From the NCBI GenBank assembly GCA_900100095.1, contig FMTN01000013.1, positions 1 to 64,000 on the forward strand: a stretch of 64,000 nt of DNA, given 5' to 3'. The position numbers and the translations under genes were made by a program. Below the pieces are notes generated by a model. It was not told the DNA's origin. It made no database searches and worked only from the letters and a program-made list of their open reading frames with translations. The DNA is from Lachnospiraceae bacterium C10 (GTDB taxonomy: Bacteria; Bacillota; Clostridia; Lachnospirales; Lachnospiraceae). This document shows positions 17,422 to 26,199 of the stretch, one piece after another; the first letter of the stretch is position 1; each line of letters begins with the position of its first letter.

Positions 17422-17791
17422 TTCAAAAGGTAGGTATCGTAGTGAGACGATTGCTTACAGATGTTCCCCGGAAGAAAGAAAAGAACTCGATAAACGTTGG
17501 AAGCTTATGGGATATCTAACCAAGCAGGACTATGTATTAGATGCGGTTCTTCACAATAAGGTGACTGCAAAAGGAAATCCTCAGATGCTTGTGAACTTTC
17601 GAAAAGAGCTTTATATCATCATTTCGGAGTTAGAAAGAATAAATGAGGCATCGGAAATTGACGAGGAGCTGTTTACTCCAGTCAATACCATGTTGGAAAT
17701 TCTTCAGGCATTTAAGGATAACGAGGATAAATCGAGAAAAAAGAGCAGAAGAGACAAGTTTTTGGAAAGGAGAGTTTATCGCGATGAGTAA
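17402..17791 (+). CDS. MobC-like ribbon-helix-helix mobilisation protein
   Basis: A 129-aa protein. ATG 17402 is used because GGAGGG lies 8 bases before it; the gene overlaps the integrase end by 20 bases and the parA start by 8. RSETIAYRCSPEERKELDKRW followed by GYLTKQDYVLDAVLH resembles the MobC / plasmid mobilisation family, in which a short strand pairs to bind DNA. The rest is helical and ends in a basic tail rich in K and R. A relaxosome or partition accessory role is plausible; the family call is by pattern only. Confidence 0.6.
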   Translation: MSAKNLDSKGRYRSETIAYRCSPEERKELDKRWKLMGYLTKQDYVLDAVLHNKVTAKGNPQMLVNFRKELYIIISELERINEASEIDEELFTPVNTMLEILQAFKDNEDKSRKKSRRDKFLERRVYRDE

Positions 17792-18569
17792 AGTTATTAT
17801 TTGTGCAAATCAAAAAGGGGGAGTAGCCAAGAGTACTTCGGTAGTGAATCTTGGCATCGGACTGGCAAATAAGGGAAAGAGAGTACTTGTCATTGACAAT
17901 GATCCGCAGGGATCACTTACAGAGGCTTTGGGATATCCTCAGCCGGATAAGCTTGAGATTACCCTGGCGAATGTCATGGAATGGGTGCTGAACGAAGATG
18001 ATTATGATTTGAAGGCAGGTATTCTTCATCATGAGGAAGGCATCGACCTTATGCCTGCAAATATCGAGTTGTCCGGAGTAGAGACATCTCTTGTAGGGAT
18101 TATGAGTTCAGAGACAACTTTACGTGAGTATATCGAATCTGTTAGAGATGATTACGATTATATCCTTGTAGATTGCTCTCCAAACCTTGGACAGTTGACT
18201 TTAAATGCTCTTGTGGCGGCGGATGAAGTGATTATTCCAGTGCAGGCTGCATACCTGCCCATTAAGGGATTAGAACAGCTGTTAAAGACCATAAGTCGTG
18301 TGAAACGTAAGATGAATCCGAAGCTTCATATTATGGGAATTTTGATTACTATGGTGGATTATAGAACTGTCTATGCAAAGGAAATCACGGAAGTCCTTTA
18401 CGAACATTATGGTAGCAGTATTCATATCTTTGATGATGTGATTCCTTTATCTGTAAGAGCCGCAGAAGCATCTGCGGAGGGTGTCAGTATTTATAAGTAT
18501 GACGGAAAAGGAAAAGTAGCGGCGGCTTATGAAAAGATTGTAGAGGAGGTTTTAAACTATGAGCAGTAA
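17784..18569 (+). CDS. parA: ParA-family partition ATPase
   Basis: A 261-aa protein with the deviant Walker A motif NQKGGVAKSTSVVNLG (residues ~8-23), DNDPQGSLT (A' motif, ~39) and ILVDCSPNLG (Walker B, ~130). The threonine usual in GGVGKTT is serine and the fourth glycine is alanine, changes seen in other mobile-element ParA proteins. It starts at ATG 17784 behind AAGGAGAG and overlaps parB by 11 bases. With ParB it should stabilise the excised, replicating form of the element. Confidence 0.92.
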   Translation: MSKVIICANQKGGVAKSTSVVNLGIGLANKGKRVLVIDNDPQGSLTEALGYPQPDKLEITLANVMEWVLNEDDYDLKAGILHHEEGIDLMPANIELSGVETSLVGIMSSETTLREYIESVRDDYDYILVDCSPNLGQLTLNALVAADEVIIPVQAAYLPIKGLEQLLKTISRVKRKMNPKLHIMGILITMVDYRTVYAKEITEVLYEHYGSSIHIFDDVIPLSVRAAEASAEGVSIYKYDGKGKVAAAYEKIVEEVLNYEQ

Positions 18570-19467
18570 GGGTATTTCACAGAGAATTAAGCTTCAGAGT
18601 TTTGATGATATGTTTGACACAGGAGAGAACAATGAAGTGGCCGATTCGGGTGTGAAGCCTGTTGATGGTCAGATTGTGGAAATACCATTATCAGAACTTC
18701 ATACCTTTAAGAACCATCCTTTTCGAGTTGTAGATGATGAAAATATGGAAGAGATGGTAGAAAGCGTAAAAGAGTATGGCGTTTTGGTACCGGCAATTGC
18801 AAGACCAAGGGCTGAGGGCGGATATGAATTGATATCCGGTCATAGACGTAAGCATGCATCTGAACTTGCAGGTAAAGATACAATGCCGGTTATTATTCGT
18901 GATTGTGATAATGATGAAGCTGTTGTAATCATGGTGGACGCCAATATTCAGCGAGAGGACATTCTTATTAGTGAACGTGCTAAGGCTTATCAGATGAAAT
19001 ATGAGGCTATGAAGCACCAGGGCGTTGGAGGTGGCTTGTCACTACAGGAAATGAGCGATCAGGCTGGTGAAAGCATGAAAACTATACAACGCCTTATTTG
19101 TCTTGCAAGTCTTGATAAGAAGCTTCTTGATATGGTGGACGAAAAGAAATTGAGTTTGCGACAGGGAGTGGATCTTTCTTTTATACCGCAGGAGCAACAG
19201 TTGATAGTCTATGACGTTATAAACGAGATGAATGTGTCTCTTAGTTTAGAGCAGAGTGCGAGAATTAAGGAAGCATCACGAAAAGGGTATCTTAACGCAG
19301 ATTTTCTAAGAGATTATCTGTCTGAGAAGAAGCCAAAACCGCGTAAGGTAGTTTTTAATCAGAAGAAGCTAGACAACTACTTTACACCGGATATGAGCAA
19401 TGAGGATATTGAGGAACTTATCGTAAGGCTCCTTGATGAATGGAAGGAGAAAGGGGAACCGCGTTAA
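18559..19467 (+). CDS. parB: ParB/Spo0J-family partition protein
   Basis: A 302-aa DNA-binding protein. IVEIPLSELHTFKNHPFRVVDD and LVPAIARP mark the N-terminal CTP-binding domain, with ISGHRRKHASEL as the ParB box II (usually GERR-RA). The HTH LSLQEMSDQAGESMKTIQRLI (~150) is followed by a C-terminal dimerisation region. It is coupled to ParA upstream and RepA downstream (its stop codon shares a base with the repA ATG). No parS-like 16-mer was recognised by eye. Confidence 0.9.
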   Translation: MSSKGISQRIKLQSFDDMFDTGENNEVADSGVKPVDGQIVEIPLSELHTFKNHPFRVVDDENMEEMVESVKEYGVLVPAIARPRAEGGYELISGHRRKHASELAGKDTMPVIIRDCDNDEAVVIMVDANIQREDILISERAKAYQMKYEAMKHQGVGGGLSLQEMSDQAGESMKTIQRLICLASLDKKLLDMVDEKKLSLRQGVDLSFIPQEQQLIVYDVINEMNVSLSLEQSARIKEASRKGYLNADFLRDYLSEKKPKPRKVVFNQKKLDNYFTPDMSNEDIEELIVRLLDEWKEKGEPR

Positions 19468-20474
19468 TGGAGAGGTTAAAGCTGGAGTTTTATTATGGGC
19501 AGGAGGCAGAGCAGTTTACGTTCTACCGCCTGCCGAAGGCTTTGATAACAGACAGCAGATTTAAAGATATATCGAATAATTCCAAGCTTTTGTACGGTTT
19601 GATGCTTGATCGTATGTCATTATCGGTACGTAGTGGTTGGTTTGATGAAGAGAATAGGGTCTATATTAAGTATTCACTTAAGAGTATTATGGAAGACCTT
19701 AACTGTAGCAAGATGACTGCTGTAAGTCTTTTAAAAGAGCTACAGGCTATTGGTTTAGTGGATATTGAGCAGAGGAATGGACTTGCTAACATCATTTACG
19801 TTAAAAACTTTGTATCTGGGGGAGAAGAAGCATTAGACCGGTCAGAAAATTGTACAGGTAAGAAAAATGAACCGGTGAAAGATGACCAGTCTAATAATCA
19901 GACCAGTATAAAAGATGAACCGGTATACGAGGAGGACCAGTCAGATTTTAGTACCGGCACCTGTCAAGATTCTATACCAGGGGTGGTACAGAAATCAGAC
20001 CCGAATAATAATGATTTTAACAATAAAGATTCTAGTGAGACTAATCATATCAGTCTATCTGCTGAGCATGTGGATAACCCTATCCGTGTTTCGAGGATGG
20101 ATCAGATGGATGAGACTACAGCATACATGGAGCTTATTCGTGAGAACATTGATTATGACATCATGATGAGTAACTCCAAATGGCTGGACAGGGATATGTA
20201 TGAAGAGCTTTACCAGTTAATCTGTGATGTTGTCTGTGTTCCTCGTAAGACAATTCGAATTGCAGGAGAGGACTATCCTTATAGCCTGGTTAAGAGCAAG
20301 TTCCTGAAGCTTAATTCAACGCATTTGGAATATGTCATCGGGTGCATGAAGAATAACACAACCAAGGTGTCAAATATCAAAGCCTACCTGACAACAGCAC
20401 TCTATAACGCGCCAAACACGATAAATCATTACTATACCGCTGAGGTAAATCATGATATGTATGGTACAATGTAA
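19467..20474 (+). CDS. repA: RepA_N-type replication initiator
   Basis: A 335-aa protein. The N-terminal ~120 residues (FTFYRLPKALITDSRFKDIS, SKLLYGLMLDRMSLS, and VYIKYSLKSIMEDLNCSKMTA) match the RepA_N winged-helix domain of theta-replicating Gram-positive plasmids. A polar linker (~120-215) is followed by a conserved C-terminal domain containing PYSLVKSKFLKL. ATG 19467 is preferred over 19440, which lies in parB. In the pSK41-type relatives, the origin lies in the DNA encoding the linker; the same place here carries iterons. It follows parB in a par-rep cassette, unusual for an integrated element and more plasmid-like. Confidence 0.9.
   Translation: MERLKLEFYYGQEAEQFTFYRLPKALITDSRFKDISNNSKLLYGLMLDRMSLSVRSGWFDEENRVYIKYSLKSIMEDLNCSKMTAVSLLKELQAIGLVDIEQRNGLANIIYVKNFVSGGEEALDRSENCTGKKNEPVKDDQSNNQTSIKDEPVYEEDQSDFSTGTCQDSIPGVVQKSDPNNNDFNNKDSSETNHISLSAEHVDNPIRVSRMDQMDETTAYMELIRENIDYDIMMSNSKWLDRDMYEELYQLICDVVCVPRKTIRIAGEDYPYSLVKSKFLKLNSTHLEYVIGCMKNNTTKVSNIKAYLTTALYNAPNTINHYYTAEVNHDMYGTM
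19837..19981 (+). other. Candidate replication origin: iterons inside repA
   Basis: Copies of ACCRGT or a close variant begin at 19837, 19854, 19871, 19885, 19902, 19919, 19936 and 19953, with a weaker one at 19976. Steps are 17 bases, apart from one of 14. Because 17 is not a multiple of three, the periodicity belongs to the DNA and not to the protein. The stretch encodes the variable linker of RepA, the place where RepA_N plasmid origins are known to lie. Confidence 0.7.
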
Positions 20475-20488
20475 TTGGAGGGATTATC

Positions 20489-20908
20489 ATGGCAAAATAT
20501 ATTGTTGAAGAAACGAATAGAAGTAAATACGAAAAGAATTTTAAGTTCCCTATGATAAATATGATTCCTGCAATCGTTTGGTGCATTCCGGTTCATCAGA
20601 AGTTATCACCTATTATTGGAACAGCGGGAGCGTATGGTGTGGTGGCTGCTTTCTTTGTATTGTACATCTTATTATCATATGTTCCGATTGTTGCATTAGC
20701 TCCGGGTATAGCAAGTGTAATCATGTTGACAGGGTTGTTCTGGGCTCCGGCGGATCATATAGGAAGCAATGTGGTGAGAATTATCGTTAAGGTTGTAATC
20801 CTTATGATTATGGTCTTGATTGAGTTTTGCGTGCTGATAAATGCGACATTGCCGTGGTTGGAGAGAAAGACAGCTACGCCTCCGAGGATAAGAAAGGTGG
20901 AGGAGTAA
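20489..20908 (+). CDS. Unrecognised integral membrane protein
   Basis: A 139-aa protein with a short polar N-terminus followed by about four hydrophobic segments (residues ~25-40, 45-65, 68-88 and 97-122), ending in a basic, proline-containing tail. GGAGGG lies upstream of ATG 20489. It is 14 bases after repA and probably ends the par-rep operon. No family was recognised. It could be an entry-exclusion or envelope protein of the element, which is only a guess from position. Confidence 0.65.
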   Translation: MAKYIVEETNRSKYEKNFKFPMINMIPAIVWCIPVHQKLSPIIGTAGAYGVVAAFFVLYILLSYVPIVALAPGIASVIMLTGLFWAPADHIGSNVVRIIVKVVILMIMVLIEFCVLINATLPWLERKTATPPRIRKVEE

Positions 20909-20935
20909 CCTTTGAATTATATAACAGACGAACAG

Positions 20936-20973
20936 AAAAGAATCTGGCGTAAGCTGGGTTCTTTTTTGTGTCC
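20936..20973 (+). terminator. Weak intrinsic terminator after the par-rep cassette
   Basis: AAGAA-C-GG and CTGGGTTCTT form an imperfect stem around GCGTAAG with T6 after it. The pairing is interrupted. Its position between the maintenance cassette and the BREX promoter makes termination plausible. The rest of 20909-21206 holds the promoter at 21112-21140 and AT-rich sequence with no further gene. Confidence 0.45.
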
Positions 20974-21111
20974 ATTTTTTGGGACACTATTTTTGATATC
21001 GTTATTATAGGTGGCGCGGCTAAGTTTTTTATATTTTTCATGGAAAGAAGGTGAAGACTAAATAAACGAATGGGACCTTTACAAACTCGAAGATATTCTT
21101 AATGTTTTTGA

Positions 21112-21140
21112 TTGTTAAATCTTCATAATCGTAGTATAAT
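21112..21140 (+). promoter_or_regulatory. Promoter of the BREX island
   Basis: TTGTTA (21112-21117), 17-base spacer and a perfect TATAAT (21135-21140), 66 bases before the HTH gene. The 37-bp element motif is absent here, so the defence cargo seems to use an ordinary sigma-A promoter. Confidence 0.75.
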
Positions 21141-21206
21141 TTCGATATGTGGCTTATTGGAAATATAGAGTACCCAATTTGCATGTGTAGAAAGGTTTAT
21201 TAAAGT

Positions 21207-21434
21207 ATGAGTATTTCATATAACGGATTATGGAAATTACTAATCGACAACAACATGAACAAAACAGATTTGATGAATGAGGTAAAACTCAGCAGCGGTA
21301 CAATTGCCAAAATGAGTAAAGGTGAGCCAGTATCAATGTTAGTTTTGGAGAAAATTTGTGACAAACTCGATTGCGATTTTGGTGATTTGATTCATTACGA
21401 GAAAAAAGAAAAAGAAGGTGACGGGCTTGGGTGA
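21207..21434 (+). CDS. Cro/CI-type HTH regulator at the head of the BREX island
   Basis: A 75-aa protein that is almost entirely a Xre-family helix-turn-helix: MNKTDLMNEVKLSSGTIAKMSKGE is the recognition region, and LVLEKICDKLDCDFGDLIHY closes the domain as in YozG/Cro-like regulators. It overlaps brxA by ~17 bases, so it is co-transcribed and probably controls the island. It is unrelated to the larger WYL-type BrxR seen in other BREX loci. Confidence 0.8.
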   Translation: MSISYNGLWKLLIDNNMNKTDLMNEVKLSSGTIAKMSKGEPVSMLVLEKICDKLDCDFGDLIHYEKKEKEGDGLG

Positions 21435-22032
21435 TTATAAAGGATGTGGAGGACTGACAAGAGAGCAGTTTCTTTATCATGAGACGAAAACAGTTGCCAA
21501 GCTTATGGCAGACGAATCACTTTCAGATGAAGAAATAGTGAATCGAGTTGTTGAAGAAAACTTGTTTCAGTTCCCTACAGAACGAATGATTAAGAACATA
21601 GTAAGTGTGTGTCTGAAACGACTACATGGACTAGATGATATGACATTGGTTGGAGTCATAGCTCATAGTCCGATGGAAGTATCAAAACAGGCATGCCTTT
21701 ATGCCATGATGAAGCAATACCGTCTTGTATGGGATTTCATGATTACTGTAATTGGTGCAAAATTTAGAGATCAGGATTTATCTTACAGCAGGATGGATTT
21801 AAATGTTTTCTTCATGCGCTTGCAGGAACAGGATGATGAAGTTGCTGCTTGGAGTGACGCAACAATAAATAAGATTAAGCAGGTGCTCAATAAGATTCTG
21901 GTAGAGAATGAATATATAGATAGCCCAAGAGCAACCAAACTTAATCCAGTTATGATCTGCTCTGAAGTAGATAATGCGATACGAGCTGATGGAAATGATG
22001 TAGCTTTGCCTGCATTCAATTGTTTTTACTAA
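21418..22032 (+). CDS. brxA: BREX protein BrxA
   Basis: A ~204-aa protein of the BrxA (DUF1819) family, small helical proteins that bind DNA and are always paired with BrxB in type I BREX. Matching features are the N-terminal EQFLYHETKTVAKLM, NLFQFPTERMIKNIV near residue 52, YRLVWDFMITVIGAKF in the middle, and the C-terminal LNKILVENEYID. The start is uncertain: GTG 21418 or TTG 21427, both overlapping the HTH gene. Its position directly before brxB and brxC makes the assignment firm. Confidence 0.85.
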   Translation: MTGLGDYKGCGGLTREQFLYHETKTVAKLMADESLSDEEIVNRVVEENLFQFPTERMIKNIVSVCLKRLHGLDDMTLVGVIAHSPMEVSKQACLYAMMKQYRLVWDFMITVIGAKFRDQDLSYSRMDLNVFFMRLQEQDDEVAAWSDATINKIKQVLNKILVENEYIDSPRATKLNPVMICSEVDNAIRADGNDVALPAFNCFY

Positions 22033-22055
22033 ATAGATAGTTTAGGAGAATGAAA

Positions 22056-22613
22056 ATGAGCGATGTTTTAGAACGCTTGGATAAATTAAAAGCAAGAATT
22101 CAAGAAGATGATTTCCTTAAGGGAAATGGACTAAGCAACGAAGTGAATATACATATCTTCTGCTATGATCCGGCAGATGAGATGGCAGTGAGATATTTCA
22201 CTGAGCAGCTGATATCAGATCAGTCTCTTACATCTCATGTGATTGAGAAGAATTTGTATAAGGTTCTCCTGGAGATATGTGATGAGAAGAGGATTACAAA
22301 AGCAGCCGCTTCAATGGAAGAGAAGAAGGGCAAGAAATACCTTAAAGATCAGATCATAAAATTTGCTAACAACAAAGTATTTGTAGAAAAGATAAAACCG
22401 GAAACACAGGAACTCGGAGATGTACTTCTGCTGACAGGTGTTGGCGAGGTATTCCCATTTGCTAGAGTTCATGATTTGCTGGAGGCAATTCAACCGGAAG
22501 TACCGGATATACCGATCTTGGTTATGTACCCGGGTACATTTAACGGAAGAGAACTGAAATTATTTAATAAGCTTACACCTAATGGCTATTACAGAGCCTT
22601 TAATGCAATTTAA
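22056..22613 (+). CDS. brxB: BREX protein BrxB
   Basis: A 185-aa protein of the BrxB (DUF1788) family. HIFCYDPADEMAVRYF (near 32), the middle LLTGVGEVFPFARVHDLL, and PILVMYPGTFNGRELKLFN near the end are conserved features. ATG 22056 is chosen because TAGGAG at 22043-22048 sits too close to the ATG at 22050. The end overlaps nothing; brxC follows after 13 bases with AAAGGAGGG. Its exact biochemical role in BREX is not settled. Confidence 0.85.
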   Translation: MSDVLERLDKLKARIQEDDFLKGNGLSNEVNIHIFCYDPADEMAVRYFTEQLISDQSLTSHVIEKNLYKVLLEICDEKRITKAAASMEEKKGKKYLKDQIIKFANNKVFVEKIKPETQELGDVLLLTGVGEVFPFARVHDLLEAIQPEVPDIPILVMYPGTFNGRELKLFNKLTPNGYYRAFNAI

Positions 22614-22626
22614 AGGAGGGTACATA

Positions 22627-25600
22627 ATGCAGATTCAACAGATGTTTAAGGATGACATTGATCGTAAAATCAATGGCGTTGTAAAAGTAGATCAGGACGC
22701 TAATGATGTCCTGATTCAGGAATTAAATGAGTATGTAATCACAAAGGAACTGAAGAAACACTTCATTACCTTTTTCAATAATTATGGGGAATCATTTGAT
22801 GAGAAGACAGCCGATATCGGTGTATGGATATCGGGTTTCTTTGGAAGTGGTAAATCTCACTTCCTGAAGATTCTGTCATATATCCTTGCCAATAAGGAAG
22901 TGGATGGAGTTAAAACTGTCGAGAGATTCCGAAATAAATTTGATGACGATCCTGCTACTTTTATGCTTATCGACAAAGCTACAAAGGGAGAGACAGATAC
23001 AATCCTTTTCAACATTGATATCGAGGGATCTATCAACAAGGATGCAACAGCAGTGCTTCGTGTGTTTGCCAAGATGTTCTACAACTACCTTGGTTTCTAT
23101 GGAGAAGATCTGAAGGTTGCAAAGCTGGAGCAGTTTATCGAAAAGCAGGGAAAGACTGAGCAGTTCCGTAAAGTCTTTGAAGAGAAAAACGGCGAGCCTT
23201 GGCTTAGCACACGTGATGCGTTTGCTTTCTTTGAGGATGACATTGTAGCAACTCTAGAAGAAGTTCTTGGTATGAGCGAAGAGTCTGCTCGTAACTGGTT
23301 CAATGGAACAGAGACAATCGAGATGTCTATTGCGCAGCTCGTATCTGAGATTAAAGAATATGTAAATAGTAAGCCAGAGAACTTCCGTCTTCTGTTCATG
23401 ATTGATGAGGTTGGGCAGTATATCGGTTCTAACACAGACCACCTTATTAATCTTCAGTCACTCGTAGAGAAGATTGGTTCTGAGTGTGAAGGAAAAGTAT
23501 GGGTTGTCTGCACCGGACAGGAAGCTCTTGATGAAATCATTAAGACTCGTCAGGATGAATTTTCAAGAATTCAGGCACGTTTCAAGACAAGACTTTCGCT
23601 TTCTTCATCATCTGCTGATGAAGTTATTCAGAAGAGAATTCTTGCTAAGAACAGTGATGCAGAAAAGAAGCTGACAGAAGTATATAACGCTAATGATTCT
23701 GTACTTCGTAACTTGCTTCAGTTTAATAAAGATGATGCGCTTCTTGATATCAGAGGATATGAGACAGATGGGGATTTCGTAAGAAACTTCCCGTTTGTAC
23801 CTTATCAATTCATTCTGATGCAGAAAGTATTCTCCGAAATAAGAAAACATGGAAATGCCGGTAAGCATTTATCAGGCGGTGAGCGTTCCATGCTTTCGGG
23901 ATTCCAGGAAGCAGCACAGAAGATTGAAGGTAAGGATGAATATGCACTGGCTCCTTTCTATCTTTTCTATGATACTGTTCACACATTCCTTGATGGAGCA
24001 ATCAGAAGAGTTATCGAGAGATGTGAGAGAGCTGCGGATGAGAAGAGAGGTATTGAACCACAGGATGTAAATGTATTAAAACTTCTGTATCTTATACGCT
24101 ATCTTGATAATGATATTAAATCCACATTGGATACAATTGTCATCCTTATGGCTGATGATATCCGTATGGATAAGATTAACATGCGTAAAGAAGTTAGCGC
24201 TTCACTCGATAGACTTCTGAATCAGAACTATATCGGAAGATCCGGTAATACATATAGTTTCCTTACAGATGAAGAGCAGGATATCGCAAGAGAAATTAAG
24301 GACACTTCAGTAGATACAGCCCAGATAACGGAGAGAATAGGTCATCTGGTATTTGGTGATATCTATGATAAGAAAAAGTTCCGTTATGAAATTTATGACT
24401 TCTCTTATGATCAATATGTCGATGGAACAGCCATTGGTTCTGTAACTGGTGGAATGAAGCTGAACATTATGTCTGTTGCAACAGATGATACAGAGAAGGC
24501 ACCTTTAAAACTTCAAGCATTTTCTAAAAACCAGGCTATCGTAGTTCTTGGTGACAGCAAGTACTATGAGTCTATTGAAAATGCGCTAAAGATTAGAAAG
24601 TATGTTAAGACCAGAAACGTAGCTCAGCTTCCTAAATCTGTTCAGGATATTATCCGTAACCAACAGGACGAGGCTACCAAGTATGAGAATGATGCACTTG
24701 ATCAGATTAGAGCAGCTATAGTTGACGCTGATTTCTATGTTGACGGAGAGCATATTGAAATCAAAGGTGGCGATGCTAAGAGCAAACTTGATCAGGCATT
24801 GGAGTATCTTGTTACTCATGTTTATTTTGATTTGGATCTTGTTGGAAAACATGCAGATAGCGATGCAGATATTGTTGAGATTCTTACCGGAGCTAATCCT
24901 TCAATGCCTGGCATGAGTCCAAACAGTGGAGCTGCAGCAAAGATTGAAGAGTTCCTTGAAATGCAGGAAATGAAGAATCTTCCTACATCCATGGCGGATA
25001 TTCAATCAAGATATCAGGGGATTCCAAGTGGATGGAGAGAGATTGATATTGCAGCGGTAGTTGCTCTTTTGATTTACGAGCAGAAAGTTACTATCAAATA
25101 CTCCGGCATGACTATTCAGCCAAGTGATTCAAAACTTCCGGATATGCTTCGTAAAAAGAGTGAGATTGGCAAGACTGTCATTAGTAAGCGTCATGTAGTT
25201 AAAGCTTCACAGATGAAAGAAGCAAGAGAGTTCCTTCGTGACTATCTGGAGGTTATGGATGTACCTGCTGATGAGGACGGACTTGTTCAGTTCATTATAG
25301 ATGAGTTGAGTAAACTACAGGCTCACTATGATGATTTGAATAAGAAATATGATGGACATAAGTATCCAGATCAGAATCTTGTGAGAGAAGCAAGCAGAAC
25401 TGTAGCGGACGTTCTTTCACAGAGGAGTGACAACATTGCCCTGATAGACAGATTAGTGGCAAGAGAAGATGCGCTTTATGATGCTAAGGATCATTTGGCT
25501 AATGTAGAGAGTTTTTTCAAGAATCAGGTGACTGTATTTGATGATGCTGCAAAGTATGTTGAAGATTTGAAGAACGACCTTGATTATATTGCTAAGGATC

Positions 25601-26172
25601 AGGAAGCAAATGATGCTTTGAATCAGATGCGTCTGATTACACATATCATTGATGGCAAGCCTTTTAATTATAAGAGAATACCAGAACTCAATGAATTGAA
25701 GGCTAAGGTTATGAATTCACATAATCAGATGCTTGATGAAAAGAGAGCAGGACTAAAAGATATTGTTGTAGAATGCCTTGGAGCTATTCATGAGAAGGCA
25801 TATGCACACGATGAAGGCAAACAGGTTTCTGAAAAAGCCGATAATTATTACACACAGCAGAAAGAAAGAATTGACGAGACAAAGAGCTTGGCTCTTTTGG
25901 AAGGCTTTTCAGTACAGTTATGGAACTACAGAGACGATGCACTGGAAAAGATTGAGGTATTGATTGCACCACCTGTAACACCTGTGAAGCCAATAAATCC
26001 TTCTGACCCTCCGAAACCAGTGGTGAAGAAGATTATTAAGCCTGTAGCAAGACAACAACTCTTCCCTGCAAAGACTTTGACTTCAGATGAAGAGATTGAT
26101 GCCTATGTTGAGAATATCAGAAAGCAGATGAAACAGTATCTTCAGGGTTCTGATGGAATTAAGATTAACTAA
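22627..26172 (+). CDS. brxC: BREX protein BrxC (PglY-type P-loop ATPase)
   Basis: A 1181-aa ATPase. Walker A is in WISGFFGSGKSHFLKIL (residues ~68-84), and Walker B is in RLLFMIDEVGQYIG (~257). VPYQFILMQKVF and HLSGGERSML are further conserved segments. A long helical C-terminal half with coiled-coil character follows, ending in a proline-rich linker and basic tail. Length (~1200) and order after brxB match type I BREX. The start at 22627 is set by AAAGGAGGG; an earlier in-frame ATG lies inside brxB. BrxC is essential in characterised systems. Confidence 0.93.
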   Translation: MQIQQMFKDDIDRKINGVVKVDQDANDVLIQELNEYVITKELKKHFITFFNNYGESFDEKTADIGVWISGFFGSGKSHFLKILSYILANKEVDGVKTVERFRNKFDDDPATFMLIDKATKGETDTILFNIDIEGSINKDATAVLRVFAKMFYNYLGFYGEDLKVAKLEQFIEKQGKTEQFRKVFEEKNGEPWLSTRDAFAFFEDDIVATLEEVLGMSEESARNWFNGTETIEMSIAQLVSEIKEYVNSKPENFRLLFMIDEVGQYIGSNTDHLINLQSLVEKIGSECEGKVWVVCTGQEALDEIIKTRQDEFSRIQARFKTRLSLSSSSADEVIQKRILAKNSDAEKKLTEVYNANDSVLRNLLQFNKDDALLDIRGYETDGDFVRNFPFVPYQFILMQKVFSEIRKHGNAGKHLSGGERSMLSGFQEAAQKIEGKDEYALAPFYLFYDTVHTFLDGAIRRVIERCERAADEKRGIEPQDVNVLKLLYLIRYLDNDIKSTLDTIVILMADDIRMDKINMRKEVSASLDRLLNQNYIGRSGNTYSFLTDEEQDIAREIKDTSVDTAQITERIGHLVFGDIYDKKKFRYEIYDFSYDQYVDGTAIGSVTGGMKLNIMSVATDDTEKAPLKLQAFSKNQAIVVLGDSKYYESIENALKIRKYVKTRNVAQLPKSVQDIIRNQQDEATKYENDALDQIRAAIVDADFYVDGEHIEIKGGDAKSKLDQALEYLVTHVYFDLDLVGKHADSDADIVEILTGANPSMPGMSPNSGAAAKIEEFLEMQEMKNLPTSMADIQSRYQGIPSGWREIDIAAVVALLIYEQKVTIKYSGMTIQPSDSKLPDMLRKKSEIGKTVISKRHVVKASQMKEAREFLRDYLEVMDVPADEDGLVQFIIDELSKLQAHYDDLNKKYDGHKYPDQNLVREASRTVADVLSQRSDNIALIDRLVAREDALYDAKDHLANVESFFKNQVTVFDDAAKYVEDLKNDLDYIAKDQEANDALNQMRLITHIIDGKPFNYKRIPELNELKAKVMNSHNQMLDEKRAGLKDIVVECLGAIHEKAYAHDEGKQVSEKADNYYTQQKERIDETKSLALLEGFSVQLWNYRDDALEKIEVLIAPPVTPVKPINPSDPPKPVVKKIIKPVARQQLFPAKTLTSDEEIDAYVENIRKQMKQYLQGSDGIKIN

Positions 26173-26199
26173 TAAAATGTGATTTAGGAGATAAGCGCC

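Noticed and set aside
19837..19981. Repeat array that could suggest a CRISPR array
   Set aside because: Units are only 6 bases with 17-base period inside the repA frame. No long repeats or spacers are present and no cas genes occur; origin iterons fit better.
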